DNA of 64,000 nucleotides from Micromonospora echinaurantiaca (GTDB lineage: Bacteria; Actinomycetota; Actinomycetes; Mycobacteriales; Micromonosporaceae), in NCBI RefSeq assembly GCF_900090235.1, contig NZ_LT607750.1, forward strand, positions 6,281,501-6,345,500. Direction: 5' to 3'. Of this stretch, positions 32,825 through 42,660 are shown piece after piece. Positions within the stretch are counted from its first letter, which is position 1; every line of letters starts with the position of its first letter. Below the pieces are notes generated by a model. The model had not been told where the DNA came from. It worked only from the letters and a program-made list of their open reading frames with translations, and made no database searches. The translations under genes were made by a program, and so were the position numbers.

Positions 32825-34327
32825 CTAGGGGCTGACCGGCTCGGGCGTGGGCTGGGCCGGTCGGTGTCGCCAGTGGTCGAGCCATCCGGCGTCCGGGGCA
32901 CCGTCGAGCACCCCGCCGTCCGGGTCGTCCCGGTAGGTGCCGCGGACCGCGTCCAGCTCCGGGCGCATGATCTCCCGGATGACCAGCGCACAGAGCACCA
33001 CCACGGTGGTCAGCCGCAGCGTGGCGGCGAGCACGAAGACCCCCTCCGGGAAGACCGGCCGGGCGGTGGCCGCGCCGAGCAGTTCGCCGTAGAAGGCCGC
33101 GAAGTAGCAGACCTCGGCCGCCTGCCAGGCCAGGACGGCGCCCCACTTCGGGCGAGCCAGCACGGCCAGCGGCAGCAGCCAGAGCACGAACTGCTGCGAC
33201 CACACCTTGCTGAAGATCAGGAACGCGGCGACCACCAGGAACGCGAGCTGGGCGAGCCGGGGACGGCGCGGCGCCGCCAGCGCCAGCGCGGCCACCCCGA
33301 GGCAGGCCAGCCCGAAGAGGGCGTACGTCAGCACGTTCAGGGTGGGGATGTTGACGTTGAGCCACTCGAACGGGCCGAGGTCGGTGGGGTCCGGGCTGCC
33401 CACCTTGTTGTCCAGGTAGCGGCCGATGTACCAAAGGGTGCCCCAGTCGATGGCGCGCTCGGTGTTGAGTTCGAAGAACCGGTCCCAGTTCTCCCGGTAC
33501 GGGATGGCCACCGGCAGGTTGACCACCACCACGGCGACGATGGCGCTGCCGATGGCGGTCAGCGCGGCGCGTAGTCGCCCGGCGCGCAGGGCGAGCACCA
33601 GCACCGGGCCGAGGATGAACAGCGGCCACAACTTGGCGGCCCCGGCCAGGCCGAGCAGGGCGCCGGCCAGGGCGGGGCGGCTGCGCGCCCAGGCGAGCAG
33701 CCCGAACGCGGCCAGCCCGATGGCCAGCAGATCCCAGTTGACAGTGGCAGTGAGCAGCAGCGCCGGCGCGAGCGCGAAGAGCGCGGCGTCCCAGGGTCTA
33801 CGGCGGCGCAGGGCGAGGATCACCGCGACGGTGGCCACCGCCAGCGCGCCGAGCACCAGCGCGTTGAGGTTGTAGAACCACTGGCCCTGGTTGAGCTCGG
33901 GATCGCCGGTGCCGAGGGCGTGCACGGGCAGGCCCAGCGCGCCCATGAGGTAACCGGTCAGCACCGGGTACTCGACGGGGTGGTCGCGGTAGGGGACCTT
34001 TCCCTCGTTGAGCCCCTCGGCGTAGTAGAGCGCCAGCACGTCGGTGTAGCAGAACCGGGTGTACTGCACGTTGTTCTGCCAGGCGCCGTCCTGGCACGGC
34101 GACTTCTGCACCCAGTGCAGGGCCAGGGTCAGGCAGACCAGGGCCAGCACGATCCGGGCGGCAGTCCAGAACCGGCGCTCTCGGCCGGCCGGCCGGTCCA
34201 GCGCCACCGCGTGGTCACCCAGCGGGCCGCCGATCAGACCGGAGAGCCCCCGGACGAACCCGTCGGAGCGGGACGGGTGGTCGGGGGCACCGGGCTCGTC
34301 GATGCCGGGCGTCGACTGCGTGCTCAT
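32825..34327 (-). CDS. GT87-family membrane glycosyltransferase
   Basis: 500 residues with about twelve helices. The first loop has CYTDVLALYYAEGLNEGKVPYRDHPVEYPVLTGYLMG, the Y-x-D and HPVEYP pattern of actinobacterial DUF2029/GT87 proteins; later GLAGAAKLWPLFILGPVLVL and KVWSQQFVLWLLPLAVL are also conserved. It should use polyprenyl-phosphate sugars on the outside of the membrane. ATG 34327 is preceded by a -10-like CAGGAT 8 nt upstream, a layout shared with the two PBP genes. It lies downstream of the PBP cluster on the same strand. Confidence 0.86.
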   Translation of the reverse strand: MSTQSTPGIDEPGAPDHPSRSDGFVRGLSGLIGGPLGDHAVALDRPAGRERRFWTAARIVLALVCLTLALHWVQKSPCQDGAWQNNVQYTRFCYTDVLALYYAEGLNEGKVPYRDHPVEYPVLTGYLMGALGLPVHALGTGDPELNQGQWFYNLNALVLGALAVATVAVILALRRRRPWDAALFALAPALLLTATVNWDLLAIGLAAFGLLAWARSRPALAGALLGLAGAAKLWPLFILGPVLVLALRAGRLRAALTAIGSAIVAVVVVNLPVAIPYRENWDRFFELNTERAIDWGTLWYIGRYLDNKVGSPDPTDLGPFEWLNVNIPTLNVLTYALFGLACLGVAALALAAPRRPRLAQLAFLVVAAFLIFSKVWSQQFVLWLLPLAVLARPKWGAVLAWQAAEVCYFAAFYGELLGAATARPVFPEGVFVLAATLRLTTVVVLCALVIREIMRPELDAVRGTYRDDPDGGVLDGAPDAGWLDHWRHRPAQPTPEPVSP

Positions 34328-34392
34328 GAAGGAGCATCCTGCCGTACGGGCGGCCTCCGCGTCCCGTCCCGCCCGACTTGTCGTACCCGAAA

Positions 34393-34433
34393 CGCCGCTG
34401 GCGGCCGGTGTCGTCGTCCGGCCGTCGGCGGCG
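34393..34433 (-). terminator. Hairpin downstream of the first PBP gene
   Basis: Arms 34393-34408 and 34418-34433 pair with one mismatch and one G-T pair. It corresponds in place and sequence (CGCCGCTGGCGGCCGG) to the hairpin after the second PBP gene, so the duplication included the 3' flank. Confidence 0.7.
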
Positions 34434-34442
34434 CCCGTGGGG

Positions 34443-37034
34443 TCAGTGCCGCTCGGTCGCGCGGGATGGGGTGGTGGGTGACAGTCCACCGCCGGTCCCG
34501 CCGTTGTCGGGTGGTGGCGGGGTGGCCGGGAGCGTCGGGATGGTAGGTGTCCCGCCGCCGTTGTCGCCGCCGTCGGGCGGGCAGCGGGGGTTCAGCACGT
34601 CCGGGCAGCCCGGCGGCGTCGACGGCTGGGTGGGCGGCGGCGACGGCGGGGCCGGCTCGGTGCCGTTGCCGGCGTCCGCGTCGCCCATCCCGGTGACGCC
34701 GGGCAGGTCGGAACTGGCCTTGCCCTTCAGCGCCGCGTCCATGTACCGCTTCCACAGCTTGGCCGGGAAGCTGCTGCCACCGATGTCGTTGCCGTCGTCG
34801 TCGACGATCGTCGGCTTCTTCGCGTCCCGGCTGCCGACCCAGACCGCTGTCGCGACGTTCTTGTCGTACCCGACCATCCAGGCGTGCGCGTTGCGCGGCG
34901 TGCCGTTGTACTCCCAGGTGCCGGTCTTGCCGGCCGCGTCCCGGCCGCCGTCCAGGTTGGCGTTGTTCTTCTCGGGAATCTCCTTCAGCACCGCGGTCAC
35001 CTCGCGGGCGACCTCCGGCCGGATCCGCTGCTGTCCGCCGTCCTTGTGCAGCTGCTCCCCGGCTCCCGGCACGGCGACCCACTCGCCGGTGGTCTTGTCC
35101 TGCTTCTCCACCGACAGGACGAAGTGCGCCTTGTTGTACTTGCCGTCGTTGGCCAGGGTGGCCAGCCCGTTGGCGTGGTCGAGCACGGTGATCGGGTACT
35201 GGCCGTAGCCCACCACCCGGTCGAACCGGGTCGGCGCGAGCTCCGCCGCGTCGGAGGTGGTGAGGTCGTACGGCTTGGGCGGGTCGACGGTCCACATGGT
35301 GCCGACCCCGGCCCGCTTGGCCATCTCGACCACCCTGTCCGGGCCGATCTCGTCGGTGACGTGGAAGAACGGCACGTTGTACGACCGGATCGTCGACTCC
35401 TCCAGGGTGCACCACTTGCCGCACACGCCCGCGCCCCGGCCGGCGTTCTGCACCTTGTCCTTGAACCCTCTCGGCTTGAAGGGGGTGGCGTCCCAATGCG
35501 ACTTGACCGAGATGCCGGCGTCGATGGCGGCGGCCAGGGTGTAGACCTTGAACGAGGAGCCCGGCGGATGCCCGCCGACGATGTCGCCGTTGGCGTTGGT
35601 GTTCCTGCCCGCGTAGTCGAAGTCGGCGCCGCTGTCCCCGCCGTAGTAGGCGAGCACCCGGCCGTTGCGCGGGTTGATGGAGACCGCCGCCGCCATCAGG
35701 TTCTTGGGCTGCCCGTACAGCACCGAGCCCTTCTTGTCCGGCTGGGCCGCCGCCTCCAGCGCCTTCTGCAGTTTCCAGTCGATGGTGGTCTTGATCCGGT
35801 AGCCACCGTCGCGCAGCTCGTCGACGCAGGCCGGCTTCCCCGACGCGCCGGAGTCGGAGCAGATGCCCCACTGCTCCAGCTCCTGCCGGACGTAGTTGAC
35901 CACGTTGCCGCTCGGGCTCTTCACGCCGAACCCGTTGCCGTCCTTCGGCGGCGGCAGCACCTTGGGGTACTCGGTGGGCCGGTCCGGTCGGCCGGGTACG
36001 CCCAGCCAGCCCTCGGCGACCATGCCGTCGATGACGTACTGCCAGCGGGCCTGCGCGTCGGTGGGGTTGACCGCCGGGTCGTAGCCCTGGTGGGTCTGGC
36101 TGGCGACGGGCTGCTTGATGAGGGCGGCGAGCACGGCGCCCTGGGCCGGGGTCAGCTTCGCCGCCGAGGTGTCGAAGTAGGTGTGCGCCGCCGCCTCGAT
36201 GCCGTACGCGCCCCGGCCGAAGTAGATCACGTTGAGGTAGTGCTGCATGATCTGCGGCTTGGTGTACTTGTCGTTCAGCTTCGAGGCGAGGATCGCCTCC
36301 TTCACCTTCCGGCCGTACGTGTCGTCCTGGAGGTTGTCGAACGCGTTCCGCGCGTACTGCTGGGTGATGGTCGAGGCGCCCTGCTTGTCACCGCCGGTGA
36401 AGTTGTTCCACGCGGCCCGGGCGATGCCCTTGTAGTCGACACCGGCGTGCTTGTAGAAGTTCCGGTCCTCGGCCGCGGCCACCGCGTCCTGCACGTGCTG
36501 CGGGATCTGGTCGATGGTGACGAACGTCCGGTTCTCGCTACCGAGCTTCGCCACGATGTTCTTGCCGTCCGCGGCGTACACGGTGGTGGAGAGCGGCAGC
36601 GGCACCTCGTTGGGCAGCACCACCCGGGTGGAGTACCAGGTGAAGCCGACGACGCCGAGCCCGGCCAGCATGATGAGGACGGCGAACCCGGCGATCAGCG
36701 TGTTCAACCGCTTCCGCTTCCGCTTGCCTGGCCGAGCCGCGGCCGGGCCGCCGGCGCCACGCCGGCCACCACCGGGACCGGTCGGCCCGACCGGCCCACC
36801 CGGTGCGCCGGTGGCCGGCGGCACGCTGGCCCGGGCCACCGGCGCCCGACCACCCACCGCCGCCGAACCCACCCGGGCTCGCCCGGCCGACGCCGCACCC
36901 ACCGGGGCGGAAGCGGAACCGACCGTCGCCCGACCGGTCTGCCCACCGGAGGCCGGTGGCGCCGGAACCCGGCCCGGGATCCGGGCCCGCCCGCGTGGGG
37001 AATCGGGTTCGCCGTCCACTCCACTCGTGCTCAT
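34443..37034 (-). CDS. Class A penicillin-binding protein (bifunctional transglycosylase/transpeptidase), copy 1
   Basis: 863 residues. Cytoplasmic tail (~1-105) rich in R, A, G and P; one membrane helix (LIAGFAVLIMLAGLGVVGF); GT51 domain with EDRNFYKHAGVDYKGIARA and GASTITQQYARNAF; transpeptidase motifs SSFK near residue 490, SYN near 547 and KTGT near 701; a Pro/Gly-rich tail with CPDVLNPRC. It polymerises and cross-links peptidoglycan at the membrane. It is 110 bp from a closely related paralogue, sharing long identical blocks such as DKYTKPQIMQHYLNVIYFG. A -10-like CAGGAT lies 8 nt before the ATG. Confidence 0.94.
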   Translation of the reverse strand: MSTSGVDGEPDSPRGRARIPGRVPAPPASGGQTGRATVGSASAPVGAASAGRARVGSAAVGGRAPVARASVPPATGAPGGPVGPTGPGGGRRGAGGPAAARPGKRKRKRLNTLIAGFAVLIMLAGLGVVGFTWYSTRVVLPNEVPLPLSTTVYAADGKNIVAKLGSENRTFVTIDQIPQHVQDAVAAAEDRNFYKHAGVDYKGIARAAWNNFTGGDKQGASTITQQYARNAFDNLQDDTYGRKVKEAILASKLNDKYTKPQIMQHYLNVIYFGRGAYGIEAAAHTYFDTSAAKLTPAQGAVLAALIKQPVASQTHQGYDPAVNPTDAQARWQYVIDGMVAEGWLGVPGRPDRPTEYPKVLPPPKDGNGFGVKSPSGNVVNYVRQELEQWGICSDSGASGKPACVDELRDGGYRIKTTIDWKLQKALEAAAQPDKKGSVLYGQPKNLMAAAVSINPRNGRVLAYYGGDSGADFDYAGRNTNANGDIVGGHPPGSSFKVYTLAAAIDAGISVKSHWDATPFKPRGFKDKVQNAGRGAGVCGKWCTLEESTIRSYNVPFFHVTDEIGPDRVVEMAKRAGVGTMWTVDPPKPYDLTTSDAAELAPTRFDRVVGYGQYPITVLDHANGLATLANDGKYNKAHFVLSVEKQDKTTGEWVAVPGAGEQLHKDGGQQRIRPEVAREVTAVLKEIPEKNNANLDGGRDAAGKTGTWEYNGTPRNAHAWMVGYDKNVATAVWVGSRDAKKPTIVDDDGNDIGGSSFPAKLWKRYMDAALKGKASSDLPGVTGMGDADAGNGTEPAPPSPPPTQPSTPPGCPDVLNPRCPPDGGDNGGGTPTIPTLPATPPPPDNGGTGGGLSPTTPSRATERH

Positions 37035-37099
37035 GAAACCGCATCCTGCCGCACGAGCGGGCTCCGCGTGCCCCCTCTCACGTCGTGGCGGGGACGCGA

Positions 37100-37141
37100 A
37101 ACGCCGCCGGCGACCGGATCTCTCCGGCCGCCGGCGGCGTT
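37100..37141 (-). terminator. Hairpin between the two PBP genes
   Basis: 19-base arms 37100-37118 and 37123-37141 with one mismatch and a TCTC loop. It follows the stop of the upstream PBP gene (37149) by 8 bp and would separate the two transcription units. Confidence 0.75.
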
Positions 37142-37148
37142 CACGGGC

Positions 37149-40070
37149 TCAGTAGCCCGCTGTCGTGCGGGGTGGTGTGCTGGGCAACAGGCCTCCCCCT
37201 CCGCCGCCGCGTGGCGGGTCGAACGGGTTGGTCGGCGTGCCACCGTCGTTGCCGCCGCCGTCGTTGCCACCACCGTCGTTGCCGCCGCCGTCGTTGCCGT
37301 CGCGCGGGCAGAACGGGTTCAGCGGGTTCGGGCAGCCCGGCGGGTTCTGCGGCACGGTCGGCGGCGGTGGCGCCTCGCCGTTGCCGGACTCCGGGTCACC
37401 GACGTTGGCCGCCGGCGGGAAGTCGAGCTTCTCCTGGTAGGGCTTCCCGGTCTTGTGCGCCTCGTCCATGAACCGTTCCCAGATGGTGCCCGGCAGGTTG
37501 CCGCCACTGATCCGGGTGCCGTTCTTCATCTTGAGCGGCTTGCGCTCCTTGACGTTGCCCACCCAGACCGCGGTGGCGATCTGCGGCGTGTAGCCGACCA
37601 TCCAGGCGTCGCCGTTCTCCGGGCTGTCCGGCTTCTGCTCCCAGGTACCGGTCTTGGAGGCGGCCTTCCGGCCGTCGTCGAGCCGGTGGTTGACCTGGGC
37701 CGGGTACTGCTCCAGCACCGAGGTCACGTCGGCCACCACGTCCTTCGGGATCCGCTGCTGGCCCTTGAGCTTCTCTCCGCCGCCGGGGACCTTCACCCAC
37801 TTGCCAGTGTTCTTGTCCAGCTTCTCGACGCTGTAGAGGAAGTGCGCCTTGTGGTAGACGCCCTGGTTGGCGAAGGTGGCGACGCCGTTGGCGTGGTCCA
37901 GCACGGTGATCGGGTACTGGCCGTAACCGACGACGTGGAAGAACGGGCCGTTGGGGTGCGCGATCTTCTCCGGGTCGTTCTCGGTGAGGTCGTACGCCTT
38001 CGGCGGGTTGGTGTCCGACCGCCAGATGGTGCTGACCCCGGCGTCCCGGGCCATCTGGATGACCTTGTCCGGCCCGATGTCCTCGGTGACGTGGTAGAAC
38101 GGCACGTTCAGCGACTTCAGGGTGGAGACCTTCAGCGTGCAGGAGTTGCCGCAGGAGGGGTTGTCCACGCCGGCGTTGCTGACCTTGAACTTGGTGCCCG
38201 GCGGGGTGAAGGCCCGGCCCTTCCAGCGCGACTCGAGCGCCTTGCCCTCCTTGAGCGCCGCCGCGAGGGTGTAGATCTTGAAGCTCGAGCCCGGCGAGTG
38301 GCCGCCCGTGACGTTGCCGTTGGAGTCGGTGTTCTTGCCGGCGTAGTCGGTGCCGGTGCCGTTGTCGCCGCCGTAGTAGGCGAGCACCCGGCCGGTCTCC
38401 GGGTGGATCGCCACCACCGCCGCCATCAGGTTCTTCGGCTGGCCGTTGAGTTCAGAGCCCTTCGCACTGCGCTGGGCCGTCTCGACCGCCGCCTTCTGGA
38501 TCTTCATGTCGATGGTGGTGCGGATCCGGTAGCCACCGGCCATCAGCGCCTGGGAACAGAGCGGCTTGGCGTCGGTGACGTCGGCCTCGCTCTCGACGCA
38601 GAGGCCCTTCTCCCGCATCTCGTCCCGGACGTAGTTGATCACGTTGCCCTGGGGCGTGTTGACGCCGAAGTCGACCCCGACGCCACCCTTGTTCGGCTTC
38701 TGGATGTTCTTCGGGTACTCGGTGGGCCGCTGCGGCTTGCCGGGCGCGTCCAGCCAGCCCTCGGCGACCATGCCGTCGATGACGTACTGCCAGCGGCCCT
38801 GCGCGTCGGTCGGGTTGACCGCCGGGTCGTAGCCCTTGTGGGTGGCGGTGGCCTGCGGCTGCTTGATCAGCGCGGCCAGCACCGCGCCCTCGGCGACGGT
38901 CAGCTTGCTGGCGTCCTTCTTGAAGTACGTCTGCGCCGCCGCCTGGATGCCGTACGCGCCCCGGCCGAAGTAGATCACGTTGAGGTAGTGCTGCATGATC
39001 TGCGGCTTGGTGTACTTGTCGTTCAGCTTGGAGGCGAGGATCGCCTCCTTCACCTTCCGCGCGTACGTGTCGTCGTTCAGGTTGTCGTAGGCGTTGCGGG
39101 CGTACTGCTGGGTGATGGTCGAGGCGCCCTGCTTGTCGCCGCCGGTGAAGTTGTTCCACGCGGCCCGGGCGATGCCCTTGTAGTCGACACCGGAGTGCTT
39201 GTAGAAGTTCCGGTCCTCGGCCGCGGCCACCGCGTCCTGCACGTGCTGCGGGATCTGGTCGATAGTGACCAGGGTCCGGTTCTCCTCGCCCAGCTTCGCG
39301 ATGATCGTCTTGTTGTCGTAGGCGTAGATCGTGGTCGCCTGCGGCGGGTCGGTGTCCTCGGGCAGCACCACGTTGGTGGAGTAGTAGGTGAAGCCCACGA
39401 CGCCGAGACCGGCCAGCATGATGAAGACCGCGAACCCGGCGATCAGCATGTTCATCCGCTTGCGCTTGCGCGCCCGCGCCGCCGCGGCCGGGTCACCCGC
39501 GCCGCGCGCACCGCGACCGGGCCCGGCCGGCCCGCCGGGGCCACCGGGGCCACCGGGGCCACCGGGGCCACCCGGCCCGCCGGAGACCGGCGACACGCTG
39601 GCCCGAGCCACCGACGCCCGGCCACCCACGGCCGCCGAACCGCCGACCCGGGCCCGCCCGGCGGACGCCGCACCCACGGCGGCGGCACCGACCGTCGCCC
39701 GCCCGGCCGGCCCACCGGGGGCCGGGGACACCGGCACCGAGGCCCGCCCCGCGCCCGCCCGGCCACCGCCCGGCGCCGGGGAGACCGGAACCGAGGCCCG
39801 GCCGGCGCGCCCGACGGACGCGGAACCGGCCGCCGAACCGCCGCGCGGGGGGACCGCCGCCGAACCGCCGACCGAGGCCCGGCCACCGGCCGCGCCACGC
39901 GGCCCCGCCGAGGCCCGGCCGGCCGGGGCCGCACCCTCCGCGGCCGACCAACCGTTCCCCCGCGGTTCACCACCGCGGCCGTACGCGTCGTCCGCCCGTC
40001 CCGGGTCGCCGTTCTGGCCCGGGATCTGGGCCCGCCCACGCGAAGAACTGGGATCGCCGTACGAGTTCAT
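37149..40070 (-). CDS. Class A penicillin-binding protein, copy 2
   Basis: 973 residues. The cytoplasmic tail is longer than in copy 1 (~205 residues) and is built of repeats like RASVPVSPAPGG and VGRAGRASV. Then a membrane helix, GT51 motifs (EDRNFYKHSGVDYKGIARA, GASTITQQYARNAY) and transpeptidase motifs SSFK near 594, SLN near 652 and KTGT near 805, and a tail with NDGGGNDGGGNDGGG repeats. The enzyme makes glycan strands and cross-links. Active-site residues are intact in both copies; differences are concentrated in tails, suggesting different partners or sites of action. Confidence 0.94.
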   Translation of the reverse strand: MNSYGDPSSSRGRAQIPGQNGDPGRADDAYGRGGEPRGNGWSAAEGAAPAGRASAGPRGAAGGRASVGGSAAVPPRGGSAAGSASVGRAGRASVPVSPAPGGGRAGAGRASVPVSPAPGGPAGRATVGAAAVGAASAGRARVGGSAAVGGRASVARASVSPVSGGPGGPGGPGGPGGPGGPAGPGRGARGAGDPAAAARARKRKRMNMLIAGFAVFIMLAGLGVVGFTYYSTNVVLPEDTDPPQATTIYAYDNKTIIAKLGEENRTLVTIDQIPQHVQDAVAAAEDRNFYKHSGVDYKGIARAAWNNFTGGDKQGASTITQQYARNAYDNLNDDTYARKVKEAILASKLNDKYTKPQIMQHYLNVIYFGRGAYGIQAAAQTYFKKDASKLTVAEGAVLAALIKQPQATATHKGYDPAVNPTDAQGRWQYVIDGMVAEGWLDAPGKPQRPTEYPKNIQKPNKGGVGVDFGVNTPQGNVINYVRDEMREKGLCVESEADVTDAKPLCSQALMAGGYRIRTTIDMKIQKAAVETAQRSAKGSELNGQPKNLMAAVVAIHPETGRVLAYYGGDNGTGTDYAGKNTDSNGNVTGGHSPGSSFKIYTLAAALKEGKALESRWKGRAFTPPGTKFKVSNAGVDNPSCGNSCTLKVSTLKSLNVPFYHVTEDIGPDKVIQMARDAGVSTIWRSDTNPPKAYDLTENDPEKIAHPNGPFFHVVGYGQYPITVLDHANGVATFANQGVYHKAHFLYSVEKLDKNTGKWVKVPGGGEKLKGQQRIPKDVVADVTSVLEQYPAQVNHRLDDGRKAASKTGTWEQKPDSPENGDAWMVGYTPQIATAVWVGNVKERKPLKMKNGTRISGGNLPGTIWERFMDEAHKTGKPYQEKLDFPPAANVGDPESGNGEAPPPPTVPQNPPGCPNPLNPFCPRDGNDGGGNDGGGNDGGGNDGGTPTNPFDPPRGGGGGGLLPSTPPRTTAGY

Positions 40071-40261
40071 TCCTCACACCCTGCCGGTCGCGGTGGGGCG
40101 CGGATGCGCCGCCACCGGGTTGCCGTGAGTTGAGACACCCGCCACGGCGGCACACGCGTGCCGACCAGCCGGTGTCAGTTCCGGATCAATCGGGCCATTC
40201 GGACCGAGGAGCTGTCGGTCGCCCCAGCACTCCTGCCCGGGATCAACCGATCCAGCTGGGA

Positions 40262-40726
40262 TCACCGTTGCGCCTCTCGCCTCCGTCGATTGGCCGGCGC
40301 GGCGGCCGCGGCGTTGCCGCCCACCACGTCCTGGTCCGGCCCGCCCTCGTTGCCGCCGGTCAGCCCGTCCCGCCCGAGCAGGAACTGCTCGACGAGATGG
40401 TTCCAGTCACAGCCGAGGCACACCTCCACCACGAAAACCTGGAACTCACGCAGCGTCATCGCCAGCACGGGCAGTTCCGCCAGGGTGCGGGCCTGGCCGG
40501 CGGACTGCTTGAGTTCGTCCCCGTAAATGTAGTGGACGTGGATCAGGTTCTCGCTCCGGCAGATCGGGCACCGCTCGTCGGTCGGCTCGCCGTGGAACCG
40601 AGCAGCGTTCTTCAGGTACGGCGAGGCGTCGCAGACGTCGTAGGTGCCGACCCGCCCGGCGAGGAGCTCACGCAGCACCGCTCGCTTCTGAAGCGAGTAG
40701 TCGACGACCTGGCGCTGCGTACGCAT
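40262..40726 (-). CDS. DUF5318 family protein
   Basis: 154 residues. MRTQRQVVDYSLQKRAVLRELLAGRVGTYDVCDASPYLKNAARFHGEPTDERCPICRSENLIHVHYIYGDELK is the conserved actinobacterial DUF5318 sequence; CPIC and the later CLGC may form a zinc ribbon. The tail after ~residue 125 is basic and low complexity. Function is unknown; it is widely found next to ino1 and PBP genes in actinobacteria. The -10 TACCCT (40734-40739, minus strand) lies exactly 7 nt before the ATG, fixing this start and excluding a much longer upstream frame. Confidence 0.88.
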   Translation of the reverse strand: MRTQRQVVDYSLQKRAVLRELLAGRVGTYDVCDASPYLKNAARFHGEPTDERCPICRSENLIHVHYIYGDELKQSAGQARTLAELPVLAMTLREFQVFVVEVCLGCDWNHLVEQFLLGRDGLTGGNEGGPDQDVVGGNAAAAAPANRRRREAQR

Positions 40727-40733
40727 GCGGAGA

Positions 40734-40739
40734 AGGGTA
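40734..40739 (-). promoter_or_regulatory. -10 element TACCCT of the DUF5318 gene
   Basis: TACCCT with 7 nt to ATG 40726; leaderless layout. Confidence 0.65.
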
Positions 40740-40804
40740 CGCGGTCTGGCCTGACGAGGCGACCGTGGTGACCATGCGTGACGGCAGGAACTCGGATTGG
40801 GGGT

Positions 40805-40858
40805 TTGCCCTGATCGCGGTGAACCGCTAGCGTGCGATGTATCGGTCCGATACATCGC
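40805..40858 (+). promoter_or_regulatory. padR promoter with perfect 25-bp palindromic operator
   Basis: -35 TTGCCC (40805-40810), 17 bp, -10 TAGCGT (40828-40833), then a perfect 12+1+12 palindrome at 40834-40858 containing ATGT...ACAT, the canonical PadR half-sites. The predicted transcription start (~40840) is inside the palindrome, consistent with autorepression. Confidence 0.85.
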
Positions 40859-40900
40859 GGCGGTTAGCACTCCCCGCACAGGGTAAGGGAAGGATGGTCC

Positions 40901-41539
40901 GTGCTCGAACTCGCCATCCTCGGCCTGTTGCAGGAGTCTCCGATGCACGGCTACGAGCTGCGCAAGGAGTTGACCGCGAAGCTCGGGGCCATCCGGGCGG
41001 CGATCAGCTACGGCTCGCTCTACCCGACCCTGCGGCGGCTCCAGGCGGCGGGCTGGATCGCCGAGGCCGCCGAGACACCCGCCACCGCCGAAGAGGTTCC
41101 CGCGCTGACCAGCCGACGAGGTCGGGTGGTCTACAAAATCACCGCGGAGGGCAAGGAACGCTTCGCCCAACTCATCGCGCAGGCCGGGCCCGAGACGTAC
41201 GACGACACGGGCTTCGGTGTGCACTTCGCGTTCTTCGCCCGGACCGACCAGGCGACCCGACTGCGCATCCTGGAGGGTCGCCGGCGAAAGATCGAGGAAC
41301 GTCGCGAAGGGCTTCGTGACGTGCTCGGCCGGGCGGCCGAGCGCCTCGACGCGTACACCCTGGAACTGCAGCGCCACGGGCTGGAGGCCTGTGAGCGCGA
41401 GGTTCGCTGGCTGGAGGAGCTCATCGCCAACGAGCGCTCCGGCCGTGCCCCGACGGTCCCGCAGCCCGGGACGGCCGGCGGCCGACGAGAAGACACCAGC
41501 CCGCCTCCGCCTGGAGAGTCCAGGAAAGAGCGGCCGTGA
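40901..41539 (+). CDS. PadR-family transcriptional regulator
   Basis: 212 residues. [55 protein letters not shown] is the PadR winged helix, with a C-terminal Vir-like dimerisation helix region. GTG 40901 follows GGGAAGGA. The palindrome upstream is its probable own operator. The gene runs into ino1: the stop at 41539 overlaps an ATG and the ino1 start is 23 bp later, so it likely also controls ino1, as this pair is conserved in actinobacteria. Confidence 0.92.
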   Translation: MLELAILGLLQESPMHGYELRKELTAKLGAIRAAISYGSLYPTLRRLQAAGWIAEAAETPATAEEVPALTSRRGRVVYKITAEGKERFAQLIAQAGPETYDDTGFGVHFAFFARTDQATRLRILEGRRRKIEERREGLRDVLGRAAERLDAYTLELQRHGLEACEREVRWLEELIANERSGRAPTVPQPGTAGGRREDTSPPPPGESRKERP

Positions 41540-41562
41540 TGAAGAAGAAGGAGGCAGACGCT

Positions 41563-42642
41563 ATGGGCTCCGTCCGCGTCGCCATCGTCGGTGTGGGGAA
41601 CTGCGCCTCGTCCCTGGTACAGGGCGTGGAGTACTACCGGAACGCCGACCCGAACGACCGCGTCCCGGGTCTCATGCACGTCACCTTCGGCGACTACCAC
41701 GTTTCGGACGTGCAGTTCGTCGCGGCGTTCGACGTGGACGCCAAGAAGGTGGGCATGGACCTCGCCGAGGCGATCGTCGCCAGCGAGAACAACACCATCA
41801 AGCTCTGCGACGTGCCGCCGACCGGCGTCACCGTGCAGCGCGGCCCGACCTTCGACGGTCTCGGGCAGTACTACCGCGAGATCATCGAGGAATCGGACGT
41901 CGAGCCGGTCGACGTGGCCAAGGCGCTGCGTGACGCCCAGGTCGACGTCGTCGTCTCCTACCTGCCGGTCGGCTCCGAGCAGGCCGACAAGTTCTACGCC
42001 CAGGCCGCGATCGACGCCGGCTGCGCGTTCGTGAACGCCCTGCCGGTCTTCATCGCCTCCGACCCGGAGTGGGCGAAGAAGTTCACCGACGCGGGCCTGC
42101 CGATCGTCGGTGACGACATCAAGAGCCAGGTCGGCGCCACCATCGTGCACCGGGCCCTGGCGAAGCTCTTCGAGGACCGCGGTGTCGAGCTGCTGCGCAC
42201 GTACCAGCTCAACTTCGGCGGCAACATGGACTTCATGAACATGCTGGAGCGCAACCGCCTGGTCTCGAAGAAGATCTCGAAGACCCAGTCGGTGACCTCC
42301 CAGATCCCGCACGAGATGAGCAAGAGCGACGTGCACATCGGCCCGTCCGACCACGTGCCGTGGCTGGACGACCGCAAGTGGGCGTACATCCGGCTGGAGG
42401 GCCGCTCGTTCGGTGACACCCCGCTCAACGCCGAGCTCAAGCTCGAGGTGTGGGACTCGCCGAACTCGGCCGGCGTCATCATCGACGCGGTCCGGGCCGC
42501 GAAGATCGCGCTGGACCGGAAGATCGGCGGCCCGATCCTGTCGGCCTCGTCGTACTTCATGAAGTCCCCGCCGGTGCAGTACGCCGACCACGACGCGCAC
42601 GCCGCCGTCGAGGCGTTCATCGCCGGTGAGGTCGAGCGCTGA
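41563..42642 (+). CDS. ino1: Inositol-3-phosphate synthase
   Basis: 359 residues, normal for the actinobacterial enzyme. [22 protein letters not shown] is the NAD-binding opening; [44 protein letters not shown] and [29 protein letters not shown] follow. It converts glucose 6-phosphate to inositol 3-phosphate, the entry to phosphatidylinositol, PIMs and mycothiol. ATG 41563 has AAGGAGG 8-9 nt upstream. It is in an operon with padR and ends at a strong terminator. Inositol supply links it to the mycothiol-type enzymes in the window. Confidence 0.96.
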   Translation: MGSVRVAIVGVGNCASSLVQGVEYYRNADPNDRVPGLMHVTFGDYHVSDVQFVAAFDVDAKKVGMDLAEAIVASENNTIKLCDVPPTGVTVQRGPTFDGLGQYYREIIEESDVEPVDVAKALRDAQVDVVVSYLPVGSEQADKFYAQAAIDAGCAFVNALPVFIASDPEWAKKFTDAGLPIVGDDIKSQVGATIVHRALAKLFEDRGVELLRTYQLNFGGNMDFMNMLERNRLVSKKISKTQSVTSQIPHEMSKSDVHIGPSDHVPWLDDRKWAYIRLEGRSFGDTPLNAELKLEVWDSPNSAGVIIDAVRAAKIALDRKIGGPILSASSYFMKSPPVQYADHDAHAAVEAFIAGEVER

Positions 42643-42660
42643 CGCGCTGACCAGCAGCAC

